From positions 157,374-221,373 of the forward strand of contig NZ_CP118964.1 of assembly GCF_029024105.1 (NCBI RefSeq): a stretch of DNA of 64,000 nucleotides, given 5' to 3'. The notes beneath the pieces are model-generated. The model made no database searches. It saw nothing but the letters and a program-made list of their open reading frames with translations, and was not told the origin of the DNA. Positions 17,262 through 25,665 of this stretch are shown one piece after another. How positions within the stretch are numbered: the first letter of the stretch is position 1; every line of letters starts with the position of its first letter. The position numbers and the translations under genes were made by a program. Origin of the DNA: Acinetobacter lwoffii (GTDB lineage: Bacteria; Pseudomonadota; Gammaproteobacteria; Pseudomonadales; Moraxellaceae).

Positions 17262-17331
17262 GGGTGGTATCAGATTGATGGGGTGAAGGTGCCCCATCAA
17301 CCATTAAATCCGTATACCCACTAAAGTCTAC

Positions 17332-18762
17332 GTGTTAGATCAGACAACTGGCGAAGTGCGTATAGACGACTACTCTAATGATGCATCACAAGAAAGAACC
17401 AACCCAGAATCCAACCAGCCTCAAACCGCACAAGTAACGCCAGCAATCTTTGATGGATTAGCATCTGCGACAGCGACAATCGCTGCTGATTCCTCAATGA
17501 TCCATGGTCTTGGAAGGACTGTAATTAGCTGTCCATTTGGTGGGCAAGAGGCTTTTGTATCAGGCTTCATGGCATCAACCGTCGCTCGCGATCCGGTTGC
17601 TGGTATCCGTGATGGCTTCATCACCCAAGACAATTTCCTCACTTCGGCTTCAGACGTCAATTTCAGTATCATTCGAATTCCAGGAGGGGCGAAGAATCCC
17701 CAAAATCGTACAACGATGGAAACGACTCATAATGGGTTTTGTGGCGATGAGCTATTCGTTCGTCAGCAGGTGGCCACATGGCCGCCACTACGGATTGATA
17801 TTGTCATGGATGACACCGGCTCAATGGGGGATGAAATTGGAGGGTTAAAATCAGCGCTGACCAGCTTTATTAACTCCCGAAATTCCGATCCAACCCAGCC
17901 ACAACGAGGGGTTTCCTACGAGCTTATCAGCTTCAAAGACAGCCCCCGTCTTCGCCTGGCGAACACCGAAGACACCGCGGCTGCAATCAATGCGGTTGGC
18001 TCATTGTCTGCTTCTGGCGGCGGAGACTGTCCTGAGGACGCGCTTGGAGGTCTTGGCCTTGCCCTGAACCGCCTTGAGGGAGATGAGAATTACGAAGGCA
18101 GCATTGTCCTCGCAACGGATGCATCCCCCCATAATGGCGATATCAGCGGACTAATCGCTCGGGCCCAGGCCGAAGGAATCCGGATAAATGTGCTGTTGAC
18201 AGGGGACTGTGTTGCGGCCGCAAGCACCAGTAGCTCACGCACCGCAACTACAACCACAACCATATCTCCATTAGCAACACTCTCTGCACGGGAGGTTTTT
18301 TCTCGGATTGCTGAAGAAACCGATGGTGAGTATGTGTATGCGCCTGGCGGCACAGCAGAGGAATACGCTCAAGTGCTTGAAGACATGTTTGATTCTGCGC
18401 TATCAGGTGGGGACAGTGAGCCACCCGAAGTAACGGTCACAGTGACTCCTAATGAGCTTTGGCCGGTTAACCATAGAATGGTGCCTATCGGGGTCTCTGT
18501 CTCCGCAGTCGACGACAAAGATCCTAGTCCACTAATAGCGTTAGAAAGCATAACATCCAGTGAACCGGCTAACGGACAAGGTGACGGCAATACCGAGGAG
18601 GATATCCTGGTAGAGGAAGACGGCACCATTTACCTGCGCGCAGAACGAAGTGGCAACGGAGAAGGTCGGGTTTACACGATCACTTATCGCGCAACGGATG
18701 CAAACGGTAATGCTGGCTTCGGTTCTGCCGAAGTTCTCGTTCCGCATTCCAAGGGAAAATAA
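17332..18762 (+). CDS. VWA-domain secreted/surface protein, 5' end lost to ISPpu12
   Basis: The 476-codon frame begins 12 bases after the ISPpu12 end with no ATG and no signal peptide, so its true N-terminus is missing. A von Willebrand factor A domain (about 150-360) opens with the metal-binding motif DIVMDDTGSMGDE and has the later motif IVLATDASPHN; it is followed by a Ser/Thr-rich linker and a C-terminal Ig-like region (EVTVTVTPNELWPVNHRMV ... YTITYRATDANGNAGFGSA). Hemicentin-like bacterial VWA proteins are the nearest type. Its original role is unknown, and it is probably not expressed as it stands. A terminator follows. Confidence 0.7.
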   Translation: MLDQTTGEVRIDDYSNDASQERTNPESNQPQTAQVTPAIFDGLASATATIAADSSMIHGLGRTVISCPFGGQEAFVSGFMASTVARDPVAGIRDGFITQDNFLTSASDVNFSIIRIPGGAKNPQNRTTMETTHNGFCGDELFVRQQVATWPPLRIDIVMDDTGSMGDEIGGLKSALTSFINSRNSDPTQPQRGVSYELISFKDSPRLRLANTEDTAAAINAVGSLSASGGGDCPEDALGGLGLALNRLEGDENYEGSIVLATDASPHNGDISGLIARAQAEGIRINVLLTGDCVAAASTSSSRTATTTTTISPLATLSAREVFSRIAEETDGEYVYAPGGTAEEYAQVLEDMFDSALSGGDSEPPEVTVTVTPNELWPVNHRMVPIGVSVSAVDDKDPSPLIALESITSSEPANGQGDGNTEEDILVEEDGTIYLRAERSGNGEGRVYTITYRATDANGNAGFGSAEVLVPHSKGK

Positions 18763-18780
18763 AGCCTTACCCGCAATGAA

Positions 18781-18810
18781 CCTGCCGACCAGCATCAATT
18801 GGTCGGCAGG
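18781..18810 (+). terminator. Terminator hairpin after the VWA gene
   Basis: The 11-base arms CCTGCCGACCA and TGGTCGGCAGG pair perfectly with an 8-base loop, 18 bases after the stop codon; TCTTTC follows. The next 100 bases hold nothing recognisable and mark the end of the GC-rich foreign block. Confidence 0.8.
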
Positions 18811-18910
18811 TCTTTCACCCTCAATACCTCAGGCAGCATCTTTATATTTCCCTTGTTATTCATGCAGTTACGCCAATTTTGGCGGATTTTTCACGTTTGT
18901 CTGCCAACCC

Positions 18911-19098
18911 TCTTGTTTGCCTTTTGATGGCGCATACCATTGCGTAGCAGGATCAAACCAAATGGCAATATTTCCGCGACTCATGAGTGCTCGGTTATAT
19001 GCGGGCCAATTGGTTGTGCGGTAGATTTTGTGTAGGCTTCTTCATTTGAAAATTATATCGCTGAAAAACCCTTTACAGATAGGTTTGTGCAACAAAGC
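18911..19098 (-). mobile_element. Left-end fragment of the IS5-family element
   Basis: This stretch is the reverse complement of the first ~185 bp of the element at 36750-37788: terminal repeat GGCTTTGTTGCACAAACC ending at 19098 and about 40 codons of transposase start. It is cut at 18911. It marks the right border of the foreign block, while a right-end fragment of the same element lies at 231-438 near the left border. From 19099 to 19302 there is AT-rich DNA with an inverted pair (GTATAC, TATACT near 19150) that may be the resolvase recombination site. Confidence 0.88.
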
Positions 19099-19302
19099 CC
19101 ATTTTATGTATTTCATGACGAACAAATTAAAATTGCACATATATATATTGTATACTTAGAGTATACCCTAAAATTACATTTTAAAAGTTCTTAAAAACAT
19201 GTACCATTTAAATGTTTTTTAATCATAAGTAACATGTAACTTTGGTATTAAAGATTTATAATTTACGAAATTGTTCATTTTTATCCAATTGGGGCGTAAA
19301 AA

Positions 19303-19869
19303 GTGAAAGGCCAAAAAGTAGGCTATGTGCGAGTGAGTTCGGTCGAGCAAAATACGGGACGTCAACTTGAGGGAATTGAAGTCGACCGGATTTTTGTTGA
19401 CCGTGCTTCAGGTAAAAATACCGACCGACCGAAATTTCAGGAAATGTTGAATTATGTCCGGGAAGGAGACCGGGTGATAGTACATTCCATGGATCGTTTT
19501 GCGCGAAGCTTAAAAGATTTGGTGACTGAAGTGGATAAACTGGTCAAACGAGGGATTGCCATCCAGTTTGTAAAAGAAAATATTACTTTTACGGCCCAAT
19601 CCACCCCGATGGATAATTTGATGCTGCAACTGATGGGTGCTTTTGCACAGTTTGAACGTGAGATCATTTTAGAGCGGCAAAAGGAAGGAATTAAACTTGC
19701 CTCTTCTCAAGGGAAGTACAAAGGCCGGGTACATAAATTGAAACCTGATCAGGCTGAAGCTTTGCGACAAGACTGGAAGGAAGGGAAGTACCCTTCAAAA
19801 ATGGCATTAGGCCAGGCATTTGGAATTAGTCGCCAAGCGGTATATCGGTATTTAAAAGCCGGGAAATAA
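19303..19869 (+). CDS. Serine recombinase (resolvase family), complete
   Basis: The 188-aa protein with a GTG start carries the resolvase catalytic domain (VGYVRVSSVEQNTGRQL with the catalytic Ser; HSMDRFARSLKDL; QLMGAFAQFEREIILERQ) and a C-terminal Hin-like helix-turn-helix (ALGQAFGISRQAVYRYL). Two truncated copies lie at 47976-48400 and 63522-63730. These repeated segments could serve as sites for homologous recombination. No Tn3 transposase is present. Confidence 0.92.
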   Translation: MKGQKVGYVRVSSVEQNTGRQLEGIEVDRIFVDRASGKNTDRPKFQEMLNYVREGDRVIVHSMDRFARSLKDLVTEVDKLVKRGIAIQFVKENITFTAQSTPMDNLMLQLMGAFAQFEREIILERQKEGIKLASSQGKYKGRVHKLKPDQAEALRQDWKEGKYPSKMALGQAFGISRQAVYRYLKAGK

Positions 19870-20189
19870 CTCAATTGAAATTGGCGACTATATTTAGTTT
19901 AGCTTATGAAAATCGTGAAACGTTGATTAAATAATAAGTGCAGAAAGCAAAGAGTTACTAATTTTATACAATATAAGTTTTTGATTTATAATTAATTAAC
20001 TCGATTGCAATCTAGCTTTTTCAGCAACGATTTATCTTTTTTAAAATAGTATTAATTTATTTTTTGAGAACAAACCTTAACAAAATTACAAGTTTGTAAT
20101 TTTGTCGTCATTCGGATGTATATATTTACTCATTATTATAAGTAAAGATTTTTTTGGTCCAAGATATGATCAGATTCAATAATATGTAC

Positions 20190-20294
20190 ATGAAGATTAT
20201 TTTAGTTATTTTTACTATAGTTTTTTCAACCAGTAGTTTTGCTGATGGGGGACTCCGTTTCTTAGAGAAAAATTTAGAAATAATTAACAAATAA
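20190..20294 (+). CDS. Small secreted 34-aa protein, ADGG family
   Basis: A short frame begins MKIILVIF (an ATG two codons earlier is also possible), has a hydrophobic signal-like core ending SSFA, and continues DGGLRFLEKNLE before a stop. The same ADGGLxFLEKNLK core occurs in the 81-aa protein at 62181-62426, next to czcD. A czcD relic lies just downstream here as well. The family is unknown to me; the shared core and shared neighbour argue that both are real genes. Confidence 0.55.
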   Translation: MKIILVIFTIVFSTSSFADGGLRFLEKNLEIINK

Positions 20295-20417
20295 TTAACA
20301 TAGTAATTTAAATTAAAAAGTGATTTATCAGGTGAATTTTAACTATATAAATAATTTATTTAATTTAATAAACCTTTCATAAATCATTTTTTGCTCAGTT
20401 CTATGTTGTAAATTCCA

Positions 20418-20555
20418 GCAATTATCATAGCCACGCGGCTGTTACTGAAGAGAATAGTAAGAAGCTAATATTTACTGTAGGTTTGACCACTACGTTTTAA
20501 TCGTAGAAATTATAACCGTTTTTATTACTCAAAGTTTAACTTTTGTGATTATCTA
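20418..20555 (+). pseudogene. Relic of a czcD-like gene (N-terminal part)
   Basis: This stretch matches positions about 61088-61215, the start of czcD, over some 130 bases, including CATAGCCA-GCGG, TGTTACTGAAGA and AATAGTAAGAAG, but has stop codons and no start. About 75-80 percent of bases agree by eye. The remaining DNA between 19870 and 20724 is AT-rich with no other gene visible. Confidence 0.75.
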
Positions 20556-20724
20556 AAAACACATAGCGGTCGAATGGCCATATTAACTGACTTAAAATCA
20601 GTCGCATACTTTAATGTAGCGGTTCTGATAGCACAAAAGTTCGCAGCATGAAAACGGAACCGGCATAATTGATTTATAGTGAACCCATACACTAAGCATA
20701 ATGATTTAGAGGACGATAATCCCA

Positions 20725-21339
20725 ATGAAAAAATTCCTTTTAGGAGCTGTTGCCGCATCTGTTTTGGCCTTTTCAGGCAATGCTATGGCCAATTTTGTGG
20801 CAGGTCAGGACTATCAGGTGGTTGCAAAACCAGTCAAAGTCGAAAAACCGGGCAGAATTGAGGTACGTGAATTCTTCTGGTACGGCTGTGGTCACTGTTT
20901 CGCGCTTGAACCACATATGCAGGGCTGGTTGAAAAAATTACCAAAAGATGTACGTTTTGTACGTACGCCGGCTGCAATGAATCCACTCTGGGAGCAGGCA
21001 GCGCGTGCTTATTATGTGTCTGAAGCATTGGGTGTGCGTCAAAAAGCACATTTACAATTATTCCATGATATTCATGATAAGCAACGTCCAATTTTAGAAC
21101 AGGCGCAATTGGCCAAGTTCTATACCCGCTATGGTATTCCTGAAGCGAAATTTAACAGCACTTATAAATCTTTCCCGATCACTTCGAAAATTGCCCAAGC
21201 CAAAAATCTGGCTGCTCAGTATCAGTTAAGTGGTGTTCCGGCAGTGACCGTGAATGGTAAATATATTGTGCAGGGTAATGATGCCAAAGTCATTCAGGTG
21301 GTGAATTACCTGATCGAGAAAGAGCGTAAAGCCAAATAA
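20725..21339 (+). CDS. dsbA: Periplasmic thiol:disulfide oxidoreductase DsbA
   Basis: The 204-aa precursor has a signal peptide (MKKFLLGAVAASVLAFSGNAMA), a thioredoxin fold with active site CGHC (FWYGCGHCFALEPHM), an inserted helical domain, and the cis-proline loop GVPAVTVNG. It introduces disulfides into exported proteins. Ribosome binding site GAGGA is upstream and a perfect terminator follows. Cargo on a metal plasmid makes sense, since Cys-rich periplasmic proteins and copper damage to disulfides both need it, but this is inference. It looks captured from an Acinetobacter chromosome together with its terminator and a convergent gene tail. Confidence 0.92.
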   Translation: MKKFLLGAVAASVLAFSGNAMANFVAGQDYQVVAKPVKVEKPGRIEVREFFWYGCGHCFALEPHMQGWLKKLPKDVRFVRTPAAMNPLWEQAARAYYVSEALGVRQKAHLQLFHDIHDKQRPILEQAQLAKFYTRYGIPEAKFNSTYKSFPITSKIAQAKNLAAQYQLSGVPAVTVNGKYIVQGNDAKVIQVVNYLIEKERKAK

Positions 21340-21360
21340 GACGCGATTGATTATCTCTAA

Positions 21361-21391
21361 AAAAAACCTGCATCGAATCTGCAGGTTTTTT
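21361..21391 (+). terminator. Rho-independent terminator of dsbA
   Basis: The arms AAAAACCTGCA and TGCAGGTTTTT form an 11-base stem with a 7-base loop and a T-run, 22 bases after the stop. It is symmetrical, so it can also serve the convergent remnant. Confidence 0.9.
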
Positions 21392-21414
21392 TATTTAAAC
21401 TGGAGGAATGGTTA

Positions 21415-21593
21415 TTTACGTCCTGACTGCCGGATCTGGTGTTTCTATCGGCGGGCGATACCAGTGTAAAATTCCTCGGAATAAGAGCTGCATCTGCAAC
21501 ACGCTTTGCGCTTTAAAGTAATGAATTTTCCTTTCTATTTCAACACGCAGAATTGCCGAGGCGCCCCGACGCTCTACAACAAACAAATTCTAA
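21415..21593 (-). pseudogene. C-terminal remnant of an unidentified gene convergent with dsbA
   Basis: An open minus-strand frame of about 58 codons ends at a TAA at 21415-21417 and reads VVERRGASAILRVEIERK ... LLFRGILHWYRPPIETPDPAVRT. It has no start and is bounded upstream by AT-rich DNA. The composition looks like real protein, but I cannot name the family. It is probably the tail of the chromosomal neighbour carried along when dsbA was captured. Confidence 0.4.
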
Positions 21594-21645
21594 TCTAAGA
21601 TTTACATAAATAGACTGATAAAGTTTAAAAGGAATAAATATTAAT

Positions 21646-22464
21646 TTAAACAACATGGAAATTCTTGTTAATTTCAACAGAAATATGAACAATCTCTTCA
21701 TGAATTGACAAAGCTTTACGAACTACCTCTGCTGTTAAGGAGTCATTAACTGTATTTAGGGATAAAATACATGAAAATTTACTTCTACCTACTTTCCAGA
21801 CATGCAGATCAGTAATCGTAATTTGGTTATCTAATTCCTCTACAACTTCCTGAATCTCCTTTACTACAGGATGTTCCATCTCTGCATCAAGCAATGTTTT
21901 ACCTGTTTCTCTAATCAATCCCCAAGACCATTGTGCTACAAGCACTGCACCTACGATCCCTAGAATTGCATCTAAAAAATCCCATCCAAAATACTTCCCT
22001 GCGAAAAGTGCAATAATCGCTAATACAGAAGTTACTGCATCTGCTACTACATGAAGAAAAGCGGCTTTCTGGTTTAAGTCATGGTCATCATGAGAGTGAT
22101 GATGGTGGTGGTGACCATTTTCACGTAGTAACCAGGCACAAATAAAATTAACGATCAAGCCAACAATCGCAATTGAAATTGCCTCGTTGTAGTGAATATT
22201 CACAGGATTGAATAAACGTTCTATCGATTGAACACCCATGAATACAGCAACAACCATCAATAAAATGGCACTCGAATATCCAGCTAAGATTTCTATCTTC
22301 CATGTACCGAAACAGAATCTCTGATCACGAGCATATTTTCGAGCCATTTTATAGGCAAAATAAGCTAAGCCCAATGCCAACATATGAGAACTCATATGCC
22401 ATCCATCAGCCAATAAAGCCATGGAATTAAAGAACCATCCTCCAAAAATTTCAAACACCATCAT
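21646..22464 (-). CDS. CDF-family cobalt/nickel exporter, DmeF-like, start codon unclear
   Basis: The CDF protein shows membrane segments from VFEIFGGWFFNSMALLADGWHMSSHM, with the HxxxD-type metal site, a His-rich loop (GHHHHHHSHDDHD) and the second site HVVADAVTSV, then a C-terminal domain. The frame stays open upstream to about 22563 and reads KSDHSHQFDEGNPLAQKKILIATILTG, the usual DmeF N-terminus, but contains no ATG, GTG or TTG there. The ATG at 22464 would cut into the first helix, so either an unusual start is used or the true start was deleted. It is divergent from a DmeR-like repressor with an operator between them. Confidence 0.78.
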   Translation of the reverse strand: MMVFEIFGGWFFNSMALLADGWHMSSHMLALGLAYFAYKMARKYARDQRFCFGTWKIEILAGYSSAILLMVVAVFMGVQSIERLFNPVNIHYNEAISIAIVGLIVNFICAWLLRENGHHHHHHSHDDHDLNQKAAFLHVVADAVTSVLAIIALFAGKYFGWDFLDAILGIVGAVLVAQWSWGLIRETGKTLLDAEMEHPVVKEIQEVVEELDNQITITDLHVWKVGRSKFSCILSLNTVNDSLTAEVVRKALSIHEEIVHISVEINKNFHVV

Positions 22465-22587
22465 TACACCAGTGAGGATGGTTGCGATTAAAATTTTCTT
22501 TTGTGCTAAAGGATTTCCTTCGTCAAATTGATGCGAATGGTCACTTTTAACATTATTTAGATATTACATTTTATTGCACCACAATTA

Positions 22588-22604
22588 ATACTCCCCCATA
22601 GTAT
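22588..22604. promoter_or_regulatory. G-tract operator between the DmeF- and DmeR-like genes
   Basis: ATACTCCCCCATAGTAT has near-inverted ATACT/AGTAT ends around a run of five Cs (Gs on the other strand). This is the operator shape bound by CsoR/RcnR/DmeR-family repressors. It lies 22 bases before the regulator start and in front of the exporter frame. Confidence 0.75.
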
Positions 22605-22625
22605 ATGTTCTTGAGGTTGAATAGT

Positions 22626-22892
22626 ATGTCTCACTTAAATCAGAACAAAAAAATTTTAAATCGGATTAGACGAATTCAAGGTCAAACTAATGCCCTTGAA
22701 CAGAATATTTTAAATTCTGAAAATTCTTGTATTGAGGTATTACAGCAAGTTGCAGCAATTAAAGGTGCGATAAATGGCTTAATGAATGAGTTAATAGAAC
22801 TTCATCTTAGAGAACATGTACTCGGTGATACTGAGGAAATAAAGGAAAAAGAACTGAATGAATTTTTAGCTTTAGTTAAACGCTACTTATAA
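22626..22892 (+). CDS. CsoR/RcnR-family metal repressor, DmeR-like
   Basis: The start at 22626 has GAGGT 9 bases upstream and gives 88 aa, the usual size; a start at 22605 would overlap the operator. It is an all-helical protein beginning MSHLNQNKKILNRIRRIQGQ, with a Cys at the sensor position in ENSCIEVLQQVAAIKGAINGL and the His in ELHLREHV. In this family the N-terminal His, this Cys and the later His bind Ni or Co. It should repress the divergent exporter and itself until metal binds. Confidence 0.88.
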   Translation: MSHLNQNKKILNRIRRIQGQTNALEQNILNSENSCIEVLQQVAAIKGAINGLMNELIELHLREHVLGDTEEIKEKELNEFLALVKRYL

Positions 22893-22937
22893 CTTTAAAG
22901 CACAGTCTTTTAAATAAAAAAACTGTGTGCGCACCTA

Positions 22938-23063
22938 TTAATGACAGTGGTAATCACCAGTTTTACTGTTGGTATGACAACCCTGTGAGTTCGTTCCCCC
23001 AGAATGAGCATTCGCATAGGTAAATGACATGCCTATAAAGCATATTAATAAAATTCTTTTCAT
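22938..23063 (-). CDS. Small secreted YHYH-domain-like protein (41 aa)
   Basis: The ATG at 23063 follows AGAGGG and encodes a signal peptide (MKRILLICFIGMSFTYANA) and a 22-residue mature peptide rich in His, Gly and Cys that ends GCHTNSKTGDYHCH. This Gly-Cys-His ... Tyr-His-Cys-His pattern is that of YHYH-domain proteins, found alone or in extracellular proteins. Two Cys and three or more His suggest metal binding. It lies downstream of copA on the opposite side of the dmeR gene. A hairpin (GCACAGT ... ACTGTGTGC, about 22901-22931) separates it from dmeR. Confidence 0.7.
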   Translation of the reverse strand: MKRILLICFIGMSFTYANAHSGGTNSQGCHTNSKTGDYHCH

Positions 23064-23187
23064 CTTAATCCCTCTCAAATAATTAGAATATCAACTGTAT
23101 GATATTTAATAAAAGCCAACATGGCTTAGACTATTTCCAAATATATAAAGTAAAGCCAACAAAACTTTAAATGTATATAAAAAATGG

Positions 23188-25665
23188 TTAAATAATTGCA
23201 AGGGGGGCTTTAAAACGTTTTAATCGTAAAGCATTTCCTAGTACAAATATTGACGAGAGAGCCATTGCACCAGCAGCAAATACAGGAGAAAGTAGCAGTC
23301 CAAATTGCGGATAAAGTACACCTGCTGCAATAGGAATCAGAGCTGCATTGTAAACAAATGCCCAAAATAAATTTTCACGAATATTGGTTATAGTCGCTTT
23401 GCTTAAAGCGATAGCATTCGGCACTCCTTTCAGGTTGCCAGACATCAAAACCACATCAGCAGCTTCAATAGCTACGTCTGTACCTGTACCTATCGCTAAA
23501 CCAATATCTGCTTCTGCAAGTGCAGGGGCATCATTAATGCCATCTCCAACATATGCGAGTTTACCATATTGATTTTTTAATTTTTTAACGGCCTCTATTT
23601 TACCTTCAGGTAAGACTTCTGCAATAACCTCATCAATACCTAGTTTTTTTGCAATCGCTTGAGCTGTATGACGGTTATCACCTGTAATCATGGCAACCTT
23701 TAAACCTAACTGATGTAACGCTTCAATTGCAGCAAATGTTGATTCTTTAATTGGATCTGCTACAGCAATAATGGCAGCAAGTTTCTGGTCAATCGCAACA
23801 TAGAGAGGGGTTTTTCCTTCTTCTCCCAAACGATCCGAAAATTGAGAAAAAACATTAGGATTCAAACTTAGTTTTTCCATATATCGATCTGCACCAATAT
23901 GAACCAAATGCTCAGAAACCTTCGCTTCTATTCCGTAGCCAGTCACTGATTTAAAATCAGCAATAGGAGACAGGATTAATTCCTTATCTATAGCTGCTTG
24001 TACAATTGCTCGAGCAATAGGGTGCTCAGACTTTGATTCAACGGCTGCCATCAGTGAAAGTACGGCATTGTATTCAAAACCTTCTAAGACATGCAGATCG
24101 GTTAAAACTGGTTTCCCTTCAGTCAGAGTCCCTGTTTTATCAACTGCAACCACTTTAGTTTCTTTGAGCAGCTGTAAAGCTTCACCTTTACGAAATAAAA
24201 CCCCCATTTCAGCACCACGCCCAGTTCCCACCATGATTGATGTAGGCGTTGCAAGTCCCATCGCACAAGGACATGCAATAATGAGTACAGCAACCGCGTT
24301 CACTAAACTAAAAGTTAGGGCTGGTTCAGGGCCGAAGATAAACCACGTAAGAAAAGTTAAAAGAGAGAGACCCATTACTACAGGTACAAACCACATGGTA
24401 ATTTTATCAACCAATGCCTGAATAGGCAGCTTGGAACCCTGTGCCTGTTCAACCATTCGGATGATTTGAGAAAGCACTGATGAACTACCAACAGAGGTGG
24501 CTTTGATATTTAAGCTGCCACTTTGGTTAATTGTTCCTCCTACCACAGTAGAGCCTATCGTTTTTTCAACGGGCATAGGCTCGCCAGTAATCATGGATTC
24601 ATCAATAAAACTTTGGCCGTGAATAACTTCACCATCGACAGGGATACGCTCACCTGGTCTAATCTCTACAATCGTTCCTGTTTGAACTTCGGCAATCGGA
24701 ACTTCTATCACCTGATTATTGAGCTGTATTCTGGCAACTTTAGGCTGCATTCCAACTAGATGTTGAATTGCTAAAGACGTTCGGCCTTTTGCCTTGGCTT
24801 CAAAAAATCTACCTAATAGAATTAAAGTGATAATAACCGCTGCAGCTTCATAATAAACATTGACCGTGCCTTGTGGCAGGACACTTGGAAAGAAAGTAGC
24901 AACCACTGAATAAAGATAAGCAGCCAATGTTCCTACAGCCACCAAGGAATTCATGTCTGGTGCTAAGCGGAATAAACTTGGGATGCCCTTTTTGAAGAAG
25001 CGTCGGCCTGGAAAAATTAATGCTACTGTGGTCAAGAAAAATTGCATTAACCAGCTATTTTGTTGGCCAATGTTATCCATCATAAACGTATGAAAGGCGG
25101 GAATCAGGTGTGATCCCATTTCTAAAATAAAAACGGGTAGAGTCAATAAGACTGACAAAATTAAATCTTTTTTAAGTTTTTCTAATTCAATATTCTTTTT
25201 ATCTTGAAAGCTTTCCGTAGTTTGATGAACTGACTTTGCTTCAAACCCTGCTTTGGTGACAGCCTGAATTAACGAGTCACGAGTGACAGATGAGCTTGCC
25301 TGAATAGTCGCTTTTTCAGTAGCCAGATTTACATGAGCTGATTCCACACCCTCAACAGATTTTAAGGCCTTTTCTACTCGACCTACACAAGAAGCACATG
25401 ACATACCCTCAATCGTAAGCTCTATTGGTTGCAGCGCTTCCACTTCGTAGCCTGCTTTTTCTACGGCTTTAATTAAAGTAGCGCGATCAAGTGGTTGATG
25501 CGCATAAATGACTGCTTTTTCGGTAGCCAGATTTACATGAGCCGATTCAACACCCTCAACAGATTTTAAAGCTTTTTCCACACGGCCTACACAAGAAGCA
25601 CATGTCATCCCCTCAATCTCTAATGTTTCACTGTAGTGTGGCGTATCAGTCATTTCGGTACTCAT
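23188..25665 (-). CDS. copA: Copper-exporting P1B-1 ATPase CopA
   Basis: The 825-aa protein has two N-terminal HMA domains (MTCASCVGRVEKAL and MSCASCVGRVEKAL, near 20-85 and 85-150), eight membrane segments, the actuator motif TGEP, the transport motif CPC (IACPCAMGLATP), the phosphorylation site DKTGT, SEHP in the nucleotide domain and GDGINDAP. It pumps Cu(I) from cytoplasm to periplasm. The two HMA repeats share long identical stretches (for example SVEGVESAHVNLATEKA), showing recent internal duplication or conversion. It is a different gene from the multicopper oxidases at 36726 and 42046, which share the name. Confidence 0.96.
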   Translation of the reverse strand: MSTEMTDTPHYSETLEIEGMTCASCVGRVEKALKSVEGVESAHVNLATEKAVIYAHQPLDRATLIKAVEKAGYEVEALQPIELTIEGMSCASCVGRVEKALKSVEGVESAHVNLATEKATIQASSSVTRDSLIQAVTKAGFEAKSVHQTTESFQDKKNIELEKLKKDLILSVLLTLPVFILEMGSHLIPAFHTFMMDNIGQQNSWLMQFFLTTVALIFPGRRFFKKGIPSLFRLAPDMNSLVAVGTLAAYLYSVVATFFPSVLPQGTVNVYYEAAAVIITLILLGRFFEAKAKGRTSLAIQHLVGMQPKVARIQLNNQVIEVPIAEVQTGTIVEIRPGERIPVDGEVIHGQSFIDESMITGEPMPVEKTIGSTVVGGTINQSGSLNIKATSVGSSSVLSQIIRMVEQAQGSKLPIQALVDKITMWFVPVVMGLSLLTFLTWFIFGPEPALTFSLVNAVAVLIIACPCAMGLATPTSIMVGTGRGAEMGVLFRKGEALQLLKETKVVAVDKTGTLTEGKPVLTDLHVLEGFEYNAVLSLMAAVESKSEHPIARAIVQAAIDKELILSPIADFKSVTGYGIEAKVSEHLVHIGADRYMEKLSLNPNVFSQFSDRLGEEGKTPLYVAIDQKLAAIIAVADPIKESTFAAIEALHQLGLKVAMITGDNRHTAQAIAKKLGIDEVIAEVLPEGKIEAVKKLKNQYGKLAYVGDGINDAPALAEADIGLAIGTGTDVAIEAADVVLMSGNLKGVPNAIALSKATITNIRENLFWAFVYNAALIPIAAGVLYPQFGLLLSPVFAAGAMALSSIFVLGNALRLKRFKAPLAII

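Larger units (their letters stand above)
13948..17319 (+). mobile_element. ISPpu12-like ISL3-family element carrying merR, a CDF exporter and lspA
   Basis: Inverted repeats of 24 bp with three mismatches mark the ends: GGGTAAGCGGATTAAATGG at 13948 and, inverted, GGGTATACGGATTTAATGG ending at 17319. The span is 3372 bp, the length I recall for ISPpu12, and the gene order merR, CDF, lspA, tnpA matches it. The 8-bp flanks GTTATGTG and ACTAAAGT differ, so there is no target duplication; the element has been rearranged at one side since insertion, or moved by another route. It interrupts an IS91 piece on the left and a VWA gene on the right. Confidence 0.92.
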
